Part shown: positions 9,111 to 18,730 of the stretch, one piece after another
Layout: each line of letters starts with the position of its first letter
Position numbering within the stretch: the stretch's first letter is position 1
The notes under the pieces: generated by a model
What the model saw: only the letters and a program-made list of their open reading frames with translations
Database searches by the model: none
What the model was told of the DNA's origin: nothing
From: Streptantibioticus parmotrematis
GTDB taxonomy: Bacteria > Actinomycetota > Actinomycetes > Streptomycetales > Streptomycetaceae
Length of the DNA stretch: 56,222 nt
Direction of reading: 5' to 3'
Assembly: GCF_019890615.1 (NCBI RefSeq)
Contig: NZ_JAINVZ010000032.1
Location: 1-56,222, forward strand
Program-made: the position numbers and the translations under genes

Positions 9111-9302
9111 TCAGGCGCGGGCCGCACCGGCGGCGCAGACCATTCTCCGGAAGGCGTCGACAGTCCGGGGATGGGCGGCCTCATCGAGGACGTGCCGCCA
9201 CTCCGGAGCATCGCCCGTCCAGTGCGCCTCCTCCCGAGCGCTGATCGCAGCTTCCAGTTCCTCATGTCGCCGGGGGTCCGCCGGGCGTGCTTTGGTGACC
9301 AT
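9111..9302 (-). CDS. Small acidic hypothetical protein
   Basis: A 63-residue protein (MVTKARPADPRRHEELEAAI...) with two amphipathic helices and a conserved-looking core HWTGDAPEWRHVLDEAAHP. The start is set at the ATG at 9302 because GAGGA lies six bases upstream; an in-frame TTG at 9308 would overlap that site. No family is recognised. The composition is unlike the arginine-rich shadows around it. Confidence 0.5.
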   Translation of the reverse strand: MVTKARPADPRRHEELEAAISAREEAHWTGDAPEWRHVLDEAAHPRTVDAFRRMVCAAGAARA

Positions 9303-9647
9303 GTCCAATCCTCGGTCGGGCTGTGGACGTACGCGTCCTAGACGCAGGTACGGGACACCGGACCGAACGGTTCGCCTTCTCCCCTGAGCCGTAGCGATGA
9401 CGGGTGATGACGGGTGAGAAGAGCACCCCGCGAGGGCGGCTCACGGACGCCCTCACCCCCGCTGACTGGTCCGCCGCGTCGGCCAGGCGGCCCCGACCGC
9501 TGGGCACGGTCAACTCGCAAGCGCTTTCACCTGGCCATATTCCTGTGCGTACACGGCCGGGATTTCTACGTGAGTCTCACGGATGTCTTCGTGGGAGCAC
9601 CGCTCGAGGATGGCCCCAGGTTCGCAGGAAGGCGAAGGGGCCAGACC

Positions 9648-10283
9648 ATGACCAGCACGGCAACCGAAGTCCGTCCACTCCCTACGCTCGCGCCGCGGGG
9701 CGCCGAGGAGAGAATGCGGGTGCTGTACGAGGTGCACGCCGCTTCGTTGCTGCGCACCCTGCTCGGCTGGACCAAGGGTGACCGCCAGGCCGCGGAGGAC
9801 CTGATGCAGGAGACGATGCTGCGGGCCTGGCGCCACTTGGGCGCCCTGCACGAGGATCCGCGCAGTGTGCGTCCGTGGCTGCTGACGGTGGCTCGGCGGC
9901 TGGCCATAGACGCGCTGCGGGCCCGCGCGGCGCGGCCACCGGAGGTGGAGGACGAGCCGCTGGCGCGCATCCCGGTGGTGGCCCAGCCCATGGAGCAAGT
10001 CCTCGACCGGCAGGTGCTGCGCGACGCCATGGCTAGCCTTACGGCGACCCACCGCACCGTGGTGGTCGAGGTGTACATCCGTCAGCAGTCGGTGCGCGAG
10101 GTCGCCGAGCGCCTCGGTATCCCCGAAGGCACCGTCAAGTCCCGCTCTTACAACGCCTTGCGGGCCCTTCGTGACGCCCTCGGACATGACCCGGCGTTCG
10201 AGAGCCGGGGTCCCGGCCGCGCTGTCGCCCTTCGCGGCGGACGCGCGGCGGGGCGTGCGCTGACGGCCCAGCGGGCCGCCTGA
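9648..10283 (+). CDS. ECF-type RNA polymerase sigma factor
   Basis: A 211-residue sigma-70 family protein of the extracytoplasmic-function group. Region 2 reads VLYEVHAASLLRTLLGWTKG then AAEDLMQETMLRAWRHLGAL and VRPWLLTVARRLAIDALRAR. Region 4 reads DAMASLTATHRTVVVEVYIR, then SVREVAERLGIPEGTVKSRS. About 35 extra basic residues follow region 4. The ATG at 9648 has an AAGGGG site seven bases upstream. No anti-sigma gene adjoins it: the next gene is a broken methyltransferase on the other strand. Control must therefore be transcriptional or in trans. Confidence 0.9.
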   Translation: MTSTATEVRPLPTLAPRGAEERMRVLYEVHAASLLRTLLGWTKGDRQAAEDLMQETMLRAWRHLGALHEDPRSVRPWLLTVARRLAIDALRARAARPPEVEDEPLARIPVVAQPMEQVLDRQVLRDAMASLTATHRTVVVEVYIRQQSVREVAERLGIPEGTVKSRSYNALRALRDALGHDPAFESRGPGRAVALRGGRAAGRALTAQRAA

Positions 10284-10424
10284 AGGCGCATGGCCGAGCG
10301 TCACGGCGGTCTCGCACGCGGGATGCGCGCCGATCGTGGCAGCGCCTCCCCGACGGCGGGGCACAAGGGAACCGCTCCGACCGCTCTCGGCAGATGGGGC
10401 GAAGGCGGCCCCCCGCTCAGCCCG

Positions 10425-11242
10425 TCACAGGACCACAGGGTGACCGCTTCGCTCCCGGCGGGCGCGCACCGAAAAGAGCATCGGGACGTCAGCGGCGTTG
10501 AACCTGGTACGCCGCGCTCCGGAGGGAAACCGGTAGATCGCCTCACGCACCTCCAGGGCGGCGAACTCGTGTTCGTGGAGCGCTCACGACGTCACCCAGG
10601 CCGTGCTGCCATTCGTAGGCGGTGTTGTGGCGGGCACGCGCGTCCGGGTCCGCGTACGTCCCGGGAGCTCGCCAAACCAACGTGGTCCTGCGGAAGTAGT
10701 CCCTTGCGACCGTCTGACAGTCATCGGCGAGGATGTCGCCGAACGGATGGAAGTCCGCGAGGTACAACAGCCCGCCGGGCGTGGTGAGCGCCGCGGCGAC
10801 CCGCGCCCAGCGGTCGATGTCGGTCAGCCACCGCAGCGAACCGAGGCCCGAGTACACGATGCCGAAGCGGCGGCCCTCCAGGGCGCCAGCAGCCTGGTAG
10901 ACATCGGCTTGCACGAAGCGAACCCCCGGCAGACCCGCCCGCACAGCCAGCGCCCGGCCCTCGGCGACGGCACGCCCGGAAAAGTCGAGGCCGGTCACTC
11001 ATGCCCCCCCTGCGGACCAGAGAAAGCGAGTCGATGCTGATGTGACACTGCAGGTGGATCAGATCGAGCCCCCTGACATCGCCGATCTCCCCGTCCTCGA
11101 AGCAGCGCAGCGAATCGCGCCCCTCCAAGAATTCCATGATCCCGTAATAGGCGCTCTCCAGGTGGATGGGCACCCGTTCGTCCCACAGAGCGCGGTTGGC
11201 CTCCAGCCACTCCATGTCCGCCGATGCCACCTCGCCGGCCAT
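10425..11242 (-). pseudogene. SAM-dependent methyltransferase, frameshifted
   Basis: A class I methyltransferase spread over three frames. The N-terminal part starts at ATG 11242 behind GGAGG (MEWLEANRALWDERVPIHLE, later LDLIHLQCHISIDSLSLVRR). It breaks at a run of seven C (11004-11010) beside an in-frame TGA. The middle part resumes with VTGLDFSGRAVAEGRALAVR, VRFVQADVY and SGLGSLRWL. It breaks again near 10590 and ends in the third frame with FAALEVREAIYRFPSG and VPMLFSVRA before the stop at 10425. Motif I (HLQCHIS) and the VTGLDFS strand are preserved. The nonsense codon as well as the indels argue for true decay. Confidence 0.8.
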
Positions 11243-11807
11243 CCGATGCCTCCGTTCTCCGCGATCGGACACGACAGGCCGCCCCGGGCACCGCCTTGTC
11301 CGGAGCTGCGTGAATCCACCGTGATGCGTGATGGCGCGGTGTCCATCAGAGATACGGATGCTTCGGTCCCTGGGTTCGCCAGAGCACACCGAACCGCACC
11401 CCGCCTTCGAAACGAAGGTGCGACCACTTTGATGTCCCCCATTCTGGGACTCCTGCTCGCTTCAACGCTACGGTTCCACGATCCTTCAATGCATCCGCCT
11501 GGCAAGCAGTTGGGTGGCACCGGGGGCTCCGAATCAAGAGAGCCATTGCCCCGACGCCGGGCCGCACCCACTGCGAGTGGTCCCAGGAGGTACACCCCAT
11601 GGTCCGAGCGGACACGCCGCGACGCTGGTCGCGCATGCGTCGCCCTGCGGAACGTCTCCAGCGGCAACTGCCGGGCCAGGCATCGGCGCCAACGGGACAC
11701 CACCGCCCGGCCGCCCCGCGCCGGCACAACGCACCAAGCACACGCGACGAGCGAGCACACGGACCACACGAACACACTGGCTCCCGACACGAAGACGGAC
11801 GACTGAC
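11243..11807. other. 565-bp upstream region of the permease, no gene seen
   Basis: Only arginine- or proline-rich open frames cross this stretch. It presumably holds the promoter of the asparagine permease module, but I cannot point to convincing -35/-10 boxes or an operator. Confidence 0.4.
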
Positions 11808-13301
11808 GTGAGCGAACCATCCCTGCCGACGGCCATGGCGCCCGCCACGGGCCCCACCACCTCGTACGGAAGCGGGCCGCACGGCGGCACCGCCGACGCT
11901 GGTGACAGCGGGTACAGCAAGTCTCTGAAGTCCCGGCACATCAACATGATTGCCATCGGCGGCGCGATCGGCACCGGGCTGTTCCTCGGGGCCGGTGGCC
12001 GCCTCGCGAGCGCGGGGCCGTCCCTGGCTCTGGCGTACGCCGCCTGCGGCCTCTTCGCCTTCCTGGTGGTGCGCGCCCTGGGCGAACTCGTCCTGCACCG
12101 ACCCTCCTCCGGCGCGTTCGTCTCGTACGCCCGCGAATTCCTCGGAGAGAAGGGGGCGTTCGTCGCCGGCTGGATGTACTTCCTCAACTGGGCCACCACC
12201 GGCATCGCGGATATCACCGCCGTGGCCACTTACACGCACTACTGGGGGGTGTTCACCTCCGTCCCGCAGTGGGTCATCGCACTCGTCGCTCTCGGCGTGG
12301 TGCTGGCGGTAAATCTGATCTCCGTGCGGATCTTCGGTGAGCTGGAGTTCTGGTTCTCGATCATCAAAGTGTCAGCGCTCACCATCTTCATGGTGATCGG
12401 CCTCTATCTCCTGGCTTCCCACCACAAGGTCGGCGGCCATGCCGCGAGCCCGACGCTGATCGTCGACCACGGCGGCGTGTTCCCGCGCGGGGTGTGGCCG
12501 ATGCTGCTCGTCATCCAAGGCGTGGTCTTCGCCTACGCGGCAGTGGAACTGGTAGGCGTGGCCGCGGGTGAGGCCCAGGAGCCGGAGAAGATCATGCCGC
12601 GTGCGATCAACTCCATCATGTGGCGAGTCGCCCTGTTCTACGTAGGCTCCGTCGTGCTGTTGTCGATGCTGCTGCCCTGGAACGCGTACTCGGCGGCGGA
12701 AAGCCCCTTCGTGACGGTGCTCTCACGCATCGGCATCCCTGCGGCAGGCGGCGTGATGAACCTCGTGGTGCTCACCGCCGCCATGTCGAGCCTCAACTCC
12801 GGCTTGTACTCCACCGGTCGCATCCTGCGCTCGATGGCGCTGTCCGGGTCCGCGCCGAGTTGGACCGGCCGCATGAGCCGCACCAAGGTGCCGTACGGCG
12901 GCATCCTGCTGACGACGGGCCTGTGTCTGTTCGGGGTGGTGCTCAACTACATCGTGCCGAGCCAGGCGTTCGAGATCGTGCTGGACTTCGCCGCGATCGG
13001 GATCCTCAGTACCTGGGGCATGATCATGCTCTGCAGCCTGCTCTTCTGGTACCAGGCGCGGCGCGGGACCGTGACGCGTCCGGGCTACCGGCTGCCGTGG
13101 GCCCCGTACACCCAGATCGTGACGCTTGCCTTCCTCGTCTCGGTGCTGGCGCTGATGTGGGCGGACGGGGGCGCCAGCCGGGACGTTGTGGAGGCAGTGC
13201 CCGCCGTGATCGTCGCGCTGGTCATCGGCTGGTACGCGGCGCGGGGCAGGGTCGCCGCGATCGCGCGCGCCGCCGACACCCAGTCCGCTCACGCCGACTG
13301 A
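11808..13301 (+). CDS. ansP: Amino-acid permease, probable L-asparagine permease
   Basis: A 497-residue APC-superfamily transporter (AAT family) with about 12 membrane segments. The hallmark near the N-terminus reads [40 protein letters not shown] follows in TM3, then [19 protein letters not shown]. The consensus [20 protein letters not shown] lies in the middle. The family takes up amino acids by proton symport across the cytoplasmic membrane. Specificity for asparagine is inferred from the asparaginase gene 80 bp downstream and from similarity to AnsP proteins. The start is a GTG at 11808; the ribosome site is weak. Confidence 0.85.
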   Translation: MSEPSLPTAMAPATGPTTSYGSGPHGGTADAGDSGYSKSLKSRHINMIAIGGAIGTGLFLGAGGRLASAGPSLALAYAACGLFAFLVVRALGELVLHRPSSGAFVSYAREFLGEKGAFVAGWMYFLNWATTGIADITAVATYTHYWGVFTSVPQWVIALVALGVVLAVNLISVRIFGELEFWFSIIKVSALTIFMVIGLYLLASHHKVGGHAASPTLIVDHGGVFPRGVWPMLLVIQGVVFAYAAVELVGVAAGEAQEPEKIMPRAINSIMWRVALFYVGSVVLLSMLLPWNAYSAAESPFVTVLSRIGIPAAGGVMNLVVLTAAMSSLNSGLYSTGRILRSMALSGSAPSWTGRMSRTKVPYGGILLTTGLCLFGVVLNYIVPSQAFEIVLDFAAIGILSTWGMIMLCSLLFWYQARRGTVTRPGYRLPWAPYTQIVTLAFLVSVLALMWADGGASRDVVEAVPAVIVALVIGWYAARGRVAAIARAADTQSAHAD

Positions 13302-13381
13302 CCCGCCGGCAGCCGAGTCCTCCCGGTCGGCCCGGAGCCGTCCGACACCCCGCTCATTCCTGCGATCCCGTGAAGGACGTC

Positions 13382-14419
13382 ATGCGCAACACTCCGTCGC
13401 AGCCCTCCGTGCCGGTCCCCCGCACACGGCGGCCCGCGCCACCGTGCCGTGTTCCGACGCACGTCCCGATCGCTCACCTGGTCCGCGGCGACCTCGTCGA
13501 AGGGGTGCACCACGGCTCGTTGGCCGTGCTGGGGCCCACCGGCGATGTCATGCTCGAAGCCGGAGACACTGAGGCGGCCTTCTACCCGAGGTCGGCGCTC
13601 AAGCCACTCCAGGCGGTGGCCATGGTCCGGGCCGGGCTGCCCATCCGCGAGGAACTGCTGGCCTTGGCGGCCGGGAGTCACTCCGGTGAGGAGCGGCACG
13701 TCACCGTGGCCCGGTGGATCCTGGCCCACGGGGACCTGGCCGAGGAGGACCTGCGCAATCCGCCCGATCTCCCCTACGGCTCGCTCGCCCGCGACGCCTG
13801 GCTGCGGCGCGGCCTCGGGCCGTCCCGTCTGGCCCACAACTGCTCCGGCAAGCACGCCGCGATGCTACTGACCTGCCAGGTCCGCGGCTGGAGCACCAAG
13901 GACTACCTCGACCCCGGCCATCCCCTCCAGCGGGAGATCGCGGCCACGATCGAGGAGTTCACCGGGCAGTCAGTCGCCGCCGTCTCCGCCGACGGGTGCG
14001 GCGCGCCACTGTTCGCCGTGTCCCTGCGCGGGCTGGCCCGTGCGGCGAGGCAACTCGCCGTGGCCGTCCCGACTGACGCCGCGGCGGCACGGGTCGCGAC
14101 CGCGATGCGGGCGCACCCGGAGATGGTGGGCGGCACCGGGCGGGATGTGACGCGGCTGATGCGCGCGCTGCCGGGGCTGCTGGCGAAGGACGGGTTCGAG
14201 GGCGTGCAGTTCGCTGCGCTTCGCGACGGCCGTGCAGTCGCCGTAAAGATTTCTGACGGCGGCGACCGGGCCCGCATGCCGGTGACCGCGGCGGCCCTGG
14301 AGCGAGCCGGGGTGAACCCCGCCCTCCTGACCGCCTTCGCCACCACGCCTGTGACGGGCGGGGGCATGTCCGTGGGCGAGCTACGGGCGGTGGGCCTCCT
14401 CGCCGGAGCCCTGTCATAA
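13382..14419 (+). CDS. L-asparaginase II family (Rhizobium etli type)
   Basis: A 345-residue enzyme of the asparaginase_II family, unrelated to the E. coli-type amidohydrolases, hydrolysing L-asparagine to aspartate and ammonia. Recognisable blocks are LVRGDLVEGVHHGSLAVL, FYPRSALKPLQAVAMVRAG, LAAGSHSGEERH, RLAHNCSGKHAAMLLTCQVR, SADGCGAPLFAVSLRGLAR and EMVGGTGRDVTRLM. The SxK pair (SALKP) and the CSGKHA motif are the catalytic signatures. The ATG at 13382 follows AAGGA directly; an in-frame GTG lies 12 bp upstream. It sits 80 bp after the permease and forms an uptake-plus-hydrolysis module with it. Confidence 0.88.
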   Translation: MRNTPSQPSVPVPRTRRPAPPCRVPTHVPIAHLVRGDLVEGVHHGSLAVLGPTGDVMLEAGDTEAAFYPRSALKPLQAVAMVRAGLPIREELLALAAGSHSGEERHVTVARWILAHGDLAEEDLRNPPDLPYGSLARDAWLRRGLGPSRLAHNCSGKHAAMLLTCQVRGWSTKDYLDPGHPLQREIAATIEEFTGQSVAAVSADGCGAPLFAVSLRGLARAARQLAVAVPTDAAAARVATAMRAHPEMVGGTGRDVTRLMRALPGLLAKDGFEGVQFAALRDGRAVAVKISDGGDRARMPVTAAALERAGVNPALLTAFATTPVTGGGMSVGELRAVGLLAGALS

Positions 14420-14510
14420 GCGGCCCGAGCTCCACGATGACCGCACGCAGCCCGGTGGTGGCCGCCAGGGATGCGCGCGTCCCAAGCCCCTACTACATCG
14501 GAGTGCACAC

Positions 14511-15506
14511 GTGAAGGCAGCCGTCATCAGCTCACCCGGTGTGGTCGATGTCGAGACCGTTGACGACCCGGCACCGGGCCCCGGTCAGGTGGTGGTGGAG
14601 GTCGCCGCCTGCGGCATCTGTGCCACCGATCTGCACGTGCTGGAGGACCACTTCTTAACCGCCCTGCCGTTCATTCCGGGTCATGAGTTCGCCGGCGAGG
14701 TGGTCGCCGTGGGCGCTGGGGTGACCGGCCTCCGCGTCGGTGACCGGGTGGCGGTGGACCCCTCACTGCCCTGTCGGCGGTGCACCGCCTGTCGGCTGGG
14801 CCCTGGGGCGGTCTGTCCGCGCCATCGCGTGATCGGTGTCGCCACGCCGGGCGGGGCTGCCGAGTACGCCAGCGTCCCTGCCGCCAACTGCCTCCGGTTG
14901 CCCGACGACGTCCCGGTCCGCGAGGCGGCGCTGATCGAGCCGCTGTCCTGTGCCGTCCCGGGTTACGACCTCCTTCGCGCCAGGCCGGGCGCGTCGGTCC
15001 TGGTCTACGGCGCGGGCACCATGGGGCTGATGATGCTCCAGTTGGCCGAGCGGACCGGGGCGGCGAGCGTGGACGTCATCGACCCCAACGGCCCCCGGCT
15101 GGCGGCCGCCCGCCGACTCAGGCGGACTCGGGCGGTGATGACTGCCGACGACATCGACCGGCCCGATGGTTGGGACGTCGTCATCGACGCCACGGGCAAC
15201 GAGCGAGTGGTCGAAGAGGCTCTACCACGTGTCGCGACAGGCGGTGTCTACCTACGGACGGGTGCCTCGGATCAGGCGACCCGCGCCGTGGTCGACGCAA
15301 TCCACCTCCGCGAACGCGACATCACGGTGGCGGACTCGGCCCGCGGGCCCGACAGCTACCGGCGCGCCGCCGACCTGTTCGCCGCCGGGGCGCTGGCCCC
15401 TCGTTCCCTCATCAGTCACCGGATGCCACTGTCTGACTATCCAATGGCGATCAAAACCCTTCTGGCCGGGCACGGCCACAAAATCGTCGTGATCCCCGGG
15501 TCGTGA
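14511..15506 (+). CDS. Zinc-dependent alcohol dehydrogenase family protein (MDR)
   Basis: A 331-residue medium-chain dehydrogenase. The catalytic zinc ligands are in CGICATDLHVLE and GHEFAGEV, with the structural-zinc cysteines in CRRCTACRLGPGAVC. The Rossmann motif is VLVYGAGTMGLMMLQLAER. It probably oxidises a polyol or sugar alcohol with NAD(P); the substrate is unknown. It starts at GTG 14511 behind GGAG. A TTA codon at 14655-14657 (codon 49) makes translation bldA-dependent in a Streptomyces host. Its TGA overlaps the ribosome site of the following whiB gene, so the two are probably co-transcribed. Confidence 0.85.
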   Translation: MKAAVISSPGVVDVETVDDPAPGPGQVVVEVAACGICATDLHVLEDHFLTALPFIPGHEFAGEVVAVGAGVTGLRVGDRVAVDPSLPCRRCTACRLGPGAVCPRHRVIGVATPGGAAEYASVPAANCLRLPDDVPVREAALIEPLSCAVPGYDLLRARPGASVLVYGAGTMGLMMLQLAERTGAASVDVIDPNGPRLAAARRLRRTRAVMTADDIDRPDGWDVVIDATGNERVVEEALPRVATGGVYLRTGASDQATRAVVDAIHLRERDITVADSARGPDSYRRAADLFAAGALAPRSLISHRMPLSDYPMAIKTLLAGHGHKIVVIPGS

Positions 15507-15516
15507 GGAGTGCCGG

Positions 15517-16059
15517 ATGCCCACTTCCTCCCGCACCCCCATGCCCGAACCCGCGGCCGACGCTTCGGCCACGATCGATGAGCCGGCCTGCCGCGACATC
15601 GATCCTGCGATCTTCTTCCCCAGTTCACGTCAGCAAGAGGCGCGGCGCAGCGTCCGCGTGGCCAAGGCGATCTGTGTGTCGTGCGCCGTCTCGTCGAGAT
15701 GTCTCGCCACGGCAGTGCGCAACGACGAATCCGATGGCATCTGGGGCGGCCACACTCCTTCCGAACGCCGCTCCCTCGTGCGCGACGCCGAGACACTGAC
15801 GCGTGATGTCTCGTACGCCATCCGGAGCTTGGAGGCCGGAGAGTCGCTCCGGGTCAATCCGCTCGACCTGCTGGCGGTCGTGCACCTGACGACGATGCGC
15901 GGATGGTCGGCCGAACGGCTCGGCCGAGCCCTGCACGTCTCGACGGACACCGTGCTCCAATCCAGGCGAAGCAGCCCTGGTGTGCTTACGGGCGCTCGCC
16001 GACGCCGCCAACGCGAATCACATCGCCTGAGACCGTGCCGCCCCGGGCCCAGGCGGTGA
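15517..16059 (+). CDS. Second long WhiB-family regulator, C-terminus probably frameshifted
   Basis: A paralogue of the WhiB protein at 7992. Cysteines C25, C53, C56 and C62 and the DGIWGG turn are intact, and the extension with RGWSAERLGRALHVSTDTVL is present. GAGGAG lies six bases before the ATG. After VLQSRRSS (near 15975) the frame diverges into an arginine-rich tail ending at 16059. The neighbouring frame instead reads LVCLRALADAANANHIA and stops at 16030, which lines up with the paralogue's DCLTALHNAD segment. A single-base indel near 15975 is therefore likely. The 3' end overlaps the opposing ATPase gene. Confidence 0.8.
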   Translation: MPTSSRTPMPEPAADASATIDEPACRDIDPAIFFPSSRQQEARRSVRVAKAICVSCAVSSRCLATAVRNDESDGIWGGHTPSERRSLVRDAETLTRDVSYAIRSLEAGESLRVNPLDLLAVVHLTTMRGWSAERLGRALHVSTDTVLQSRRSSPGVLTGARRRRQRESHRLRPCRPGPRR

Positions 16060-16519
16060 ACCTGCACCACACGGTGGTGCGCCGGCGGGTGCGCTCCACA
16101 CCCCAGCGGTGTGCCAGACGCGCGACGATCATCAGGCCTCGGCCGTTCGTGGCCAGCGGCTCCCCGGGACCGGAGGCGTCCGCCCCCCATGCCCCGGCGC
16201 CGCGGGGACTGTCACTCACCTCGATCAGCACCTCGGCCGGGGAGATCCCGGCGTCCAGGGTGACTACGAGCACGACGGTCCCGTCGCCGTGTCTGAGAGC
16301 GTTGGTGACTAGTTCCGAGACCACGACGCGCACGTCGTCGGACAGATGGGACAGACCCCAGCAGGCGAGCGCACCGACGGCGTGGTGGCGGGCCAGACCC
16401 GGAGCCGTGGCACACGACGCGAGTTCCCACCGGAACTGCTGGACGGCGTTCCTGCGCTGGGGAAGGGACATGACGGCGGCGGCGTTGCGGAAGTTCACGG
16501 CGAACCACTCCAGGTCCAT
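15986..16519 (-). CDS. ATP-binding anti-sigma-type regulator (HATPase_c_2, RsbW-like)
   Basis: A 177-residue GHKL ATPase of the anti-sigma/serine-kinase type. The N-box is DDVRVVVSELVTNALRHGDG, the G1 box is IEVSDSPRG, and the G2 region is TNGRGLMIVARLAHRWG. An N-terminal segment (MSLPQRRNAVQQFRWEL) carries the phosphate-contact region typical of Streptomyces members. These proteins bind and/or phosphorylate STAS anti-antagonists or sigma factors. A STAS protein at 25114 and a SpoIIE phosphatase at 38376 are in the window but not adjacent. The start at 16519 could instead be the Met at 16468. Confidence 0.88.
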   Translation of the reverse strand: MDLEWFAVNFRNAAAVMSLPQRRNAVQQFRWELASCATAPGLARHHAVGALACWGLSHLSDDVRVVVSELVTNALRHGDGTVVLVVTLDAGISPAEVLIEVSDSPRGAGAWGADASGPGEPLATNGRGLMIVARLAHRWGVERTRRRTTVWCRFTAWARGGTVSGDVIRVGGVGERP

Positions 16520-16662
16520 CCGGGCGGCCTATCGTGTCCCGGCTGTCGATACGGCCCTTTTGCCTGGAAATACGTACGCCGAGCGGTGCGGGTTCATTCC
16601 ATATGCCCGAAACGGATGATCCGCTTCTGATATGGAGACTTCTGTCGGCAGGTCCGCACCGT

Positions 16663-17357
16663 TCAGGACGCCGAAGGCCCCTGGCCCGGACGGGCATTCG
16701 AGCGACCGGCCCGTGGGCCGGTGCTCCCGGTGACGTGGCGGGAGCGGCCTGGCCAGACGAGACGGCACGGCTCCGGACCCGCCAGCGCGAGCGCCACGGC
16801 ATGCGGGGCGGGGACGGGCAGATCGTACAACCGGAAGGAGCCCGGCAACCGTCCGGTGGGATCAGCCACGACGAACGTCGGGGCATCCGCCGACGCGGGG
16901 GCCCAGACCCCGCAGAATGCGCCCCCCCGCCGCGTTCACTGCGGCCTCCTTGCGGGTCCAGACCCTGCGGCAGGACGCCTCCCGCTCTTCGGGGGGGCGT
17001 GATCCTCCACCAGCGCGGCCTCCGTGGGAGGGAAGAACCGCTGTGCCAGCCGGAGGCTTTGCCGCCACGGCCGCGCCACATCGACGTCGATGCCCACCGC
17101 CCGTCCTGACCGCGAGCACCACGGCGCCAAAGGTGTGGGAGAGGCTGGACACCAGGTCGACGCCGTGCTTTTCGTGCAGACGCGGCTTGCCCCACCTCCC
17201 GGTGGTAAAAGGCCAAGTCGGCTGCCGGGCAACCCACATAGGCGGCGAGCACCTCGCGCAACGCCTGGTGAGCCTCTTCGGTCGGCAAATGCCACAGGTG
17301 TGCCGTTCTCGGAGTCGGTGGCAGACCGGCTCCGGGGACCGGTGGGCCGTCACTCAT
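16663..17357 (-). pseudogene. Sfp-type 4'-phosphopantetheinyl transferase, four frameshifts
   Basis: The ATG at 17357 overlaps the stop of the adenylation gene (ATGAGTGA). Reading through four frame changes gives a complete ~230-residue Sfp/HetI-type protein. The pieces in order are AHLWHLPTEEAHQALREVL, LAFYHREVG, GVDLVSSLSHTFGAVVLAV, AVGIDVDVARP with QRFFPPTEAALVEDHA, VWTRKEAAVNAAGG, and VVADPTGRLPGSFRLYDLPV. The GID metal motif and the WxxKEA motif are both intact in sequence. Its original job would be to load the pantetheine arm onto the carrier protein at 21455. The good amino-acid conservation across broken frames means the lesions are recent or are sequencing errors. Confidence 0.8.
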
Positions 17358-18280
17358 GGCCGCCCGACTCGGTGGAGCGGACGGCCGGCCGACCCCGCCA
17401 AGACGCTTGCGGTCGATCTTCCCGTTCAGGGTCAGCTCGAAATACGTCGCGTGGGCGATGGTCTTCGGGACCAGACTTCTCGGCAGGGTCCTGGAGAGCT
17501 TCTCGCGCAACTCCGCCGTGGTGCGCCGCGGACCAAAGGAGAAGATAGCCAGATTCCCGTCGACGACGATCGTCACGGCCCTGGTCACGCCGTGGCACCG
17601 GTTCAGCGCGTGGTCTATCTCGCTGAGCTGCACACGGTTGCCGAGGATCTGCACCTGATCGTCGCTGCGCCCCAGGAACGCCAACTCGGCATTCGGCAGC
17701 GCCCCGTACGATGTCCCCGGTGCGGCACCAACGGACCCTGTTGTAGTCGACGAAGCGGCCTTCGTCGTCCCTGGGGTCGAGGTAGCCGGACATCGTCTGC
17801 GGTCCGGACACGCACAGTTCGCCGGGCTCGCGGTTGATGTTGCCCGCGCTGTCGAGCAGGACGTGATCAAGCCCCTCGTACAACGTCCCTATCGGCACGA
17901 TGCCGTTGACGGAGCATCTCGGCGAGCTCTCCGTGTCCCAACGGTGCACCGTGCAGGTGATGTTGAGTTCGGTGGGGCCGCAGTGGTTGTCGAGCACGGC
18001 GTTGGGCACGGCGGCGTACCAGCCCCGGGCGTCCGCGACGTGCGGTGCCTCACCGGCAAACAGGGTGACGCGGAGCGTCGGCAGTGAGCCCGGCCACAGA
18101 CCCCACCACCGACGCACCAGACCGATGCACTGGGCGCCGACCGTGCGCCACGACGGTCGCGGGACCGGAGCCGGTGGCACAGCGCAGCGCGATCGCAGAG
18201 ATCTCAGCGAGTGACTACCCTTCCAGGCAGATCGGTGGCTGATCCACCACGAGCAGGGTGGCTCCGGTGTCGGTCATCAT
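17350..18280 (-). pseudogene. NRPS-type adenylation domain, internally deleted and frameshifted
   Basis: Stand-alone amino-acid adenylation enzyme in pieces. MMTDTGATLLVVDQ (18280-18240) is the segment just before motif A3, and soon runs into a stop. The next recognisable segment is SLPTLRVTLFAGEAPHVADA, followed by NHCGPTELNITCTVH (A5), GELCVSGPQTMSGYLD (A6), CRTGDIV (A7), GRSDDQVQILGNRVQLSEID (A8) and LTLNGKIDRKRL (A10, with the catalytic Lys). The glycine-rich A3 loop and A4 are missing, so ATP cannot be used. One frame change lies near 17700 and another near 17380. The specificity pocket cannot be read. It ends in an 8-bp overlap with the PPTase start. Confidence 0.8.
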
Positions 18281-18405
18281 CGCAGGTGAGGACGTCGAAA
18301 CGGGCCGCGCCCGCCGATCCACCGAGATGGGTGAGCGTCATCTGGCCCTGGCCTCATTCGCGTTGTGTCGCCAGACGAGCCATACCCGTGACGAAAGGGT
18401 CGGGG

Positions 18406-18730
18406 TCAGGGTCGCAGCGCACCGGGTACAGCGGCTGCGGCACGGGGGACGACCCCAGCCAGCCGGTCGAGGGCGGTCCTGGCCACGTCGTTCGTGTCCT
18501 TGTCGGGAAGAAACGGAAGGTCCGCGCCCTCGGTGCCCGCTCGGGAGTGCCGCGATGACCACTTCTCGTACGCCGTGCGCCCTTCCGGCATCTCAGAGAG
18601 CCCGTACGTAGCGCGTGACGATGGAGGTGTGTTCCTCCAGCAGGGGGTTGTCGCCGAACTCTCCAGCGAGGACGTAGCGCGGGTGCGGCACCATCGCCGG
18701 GGACAGGCCGGTGATGTTCAGGTCAGGCAC
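18406..18730 (-). pseudogene. Unrecognised gene downstream of the acyl-CoA dehydrogenase, frame broken
   Basis: A GTG at 18730 overlaps the TGA of the acyl-CoA dehydrogenase, with AAGGAG seven bases upstream, so a coupled gene clearly starts here. It reads MPDLNITGLSPAMVPHPRYV then NPLLEEHTSIVTRYVRAL and stops after 45 codons. The neighbouring frame carries on with MPEGRTAYEKWSSRHSRAG and ARTALDRLAGVVPRAA to 18406. I do not recognise the family. The product may have been about 110-130 residues, or this may be the start of the adenylation enzyme's own gene. Confidence 0.5.

Noticed and set aside
9396-9415. Tandem GATGACGGGT duplicated upstream of the sigma factor
   Set aside because: Only two copies of 10 bp and no symmetry or promoter relation; too little to call a regulatory repeat.
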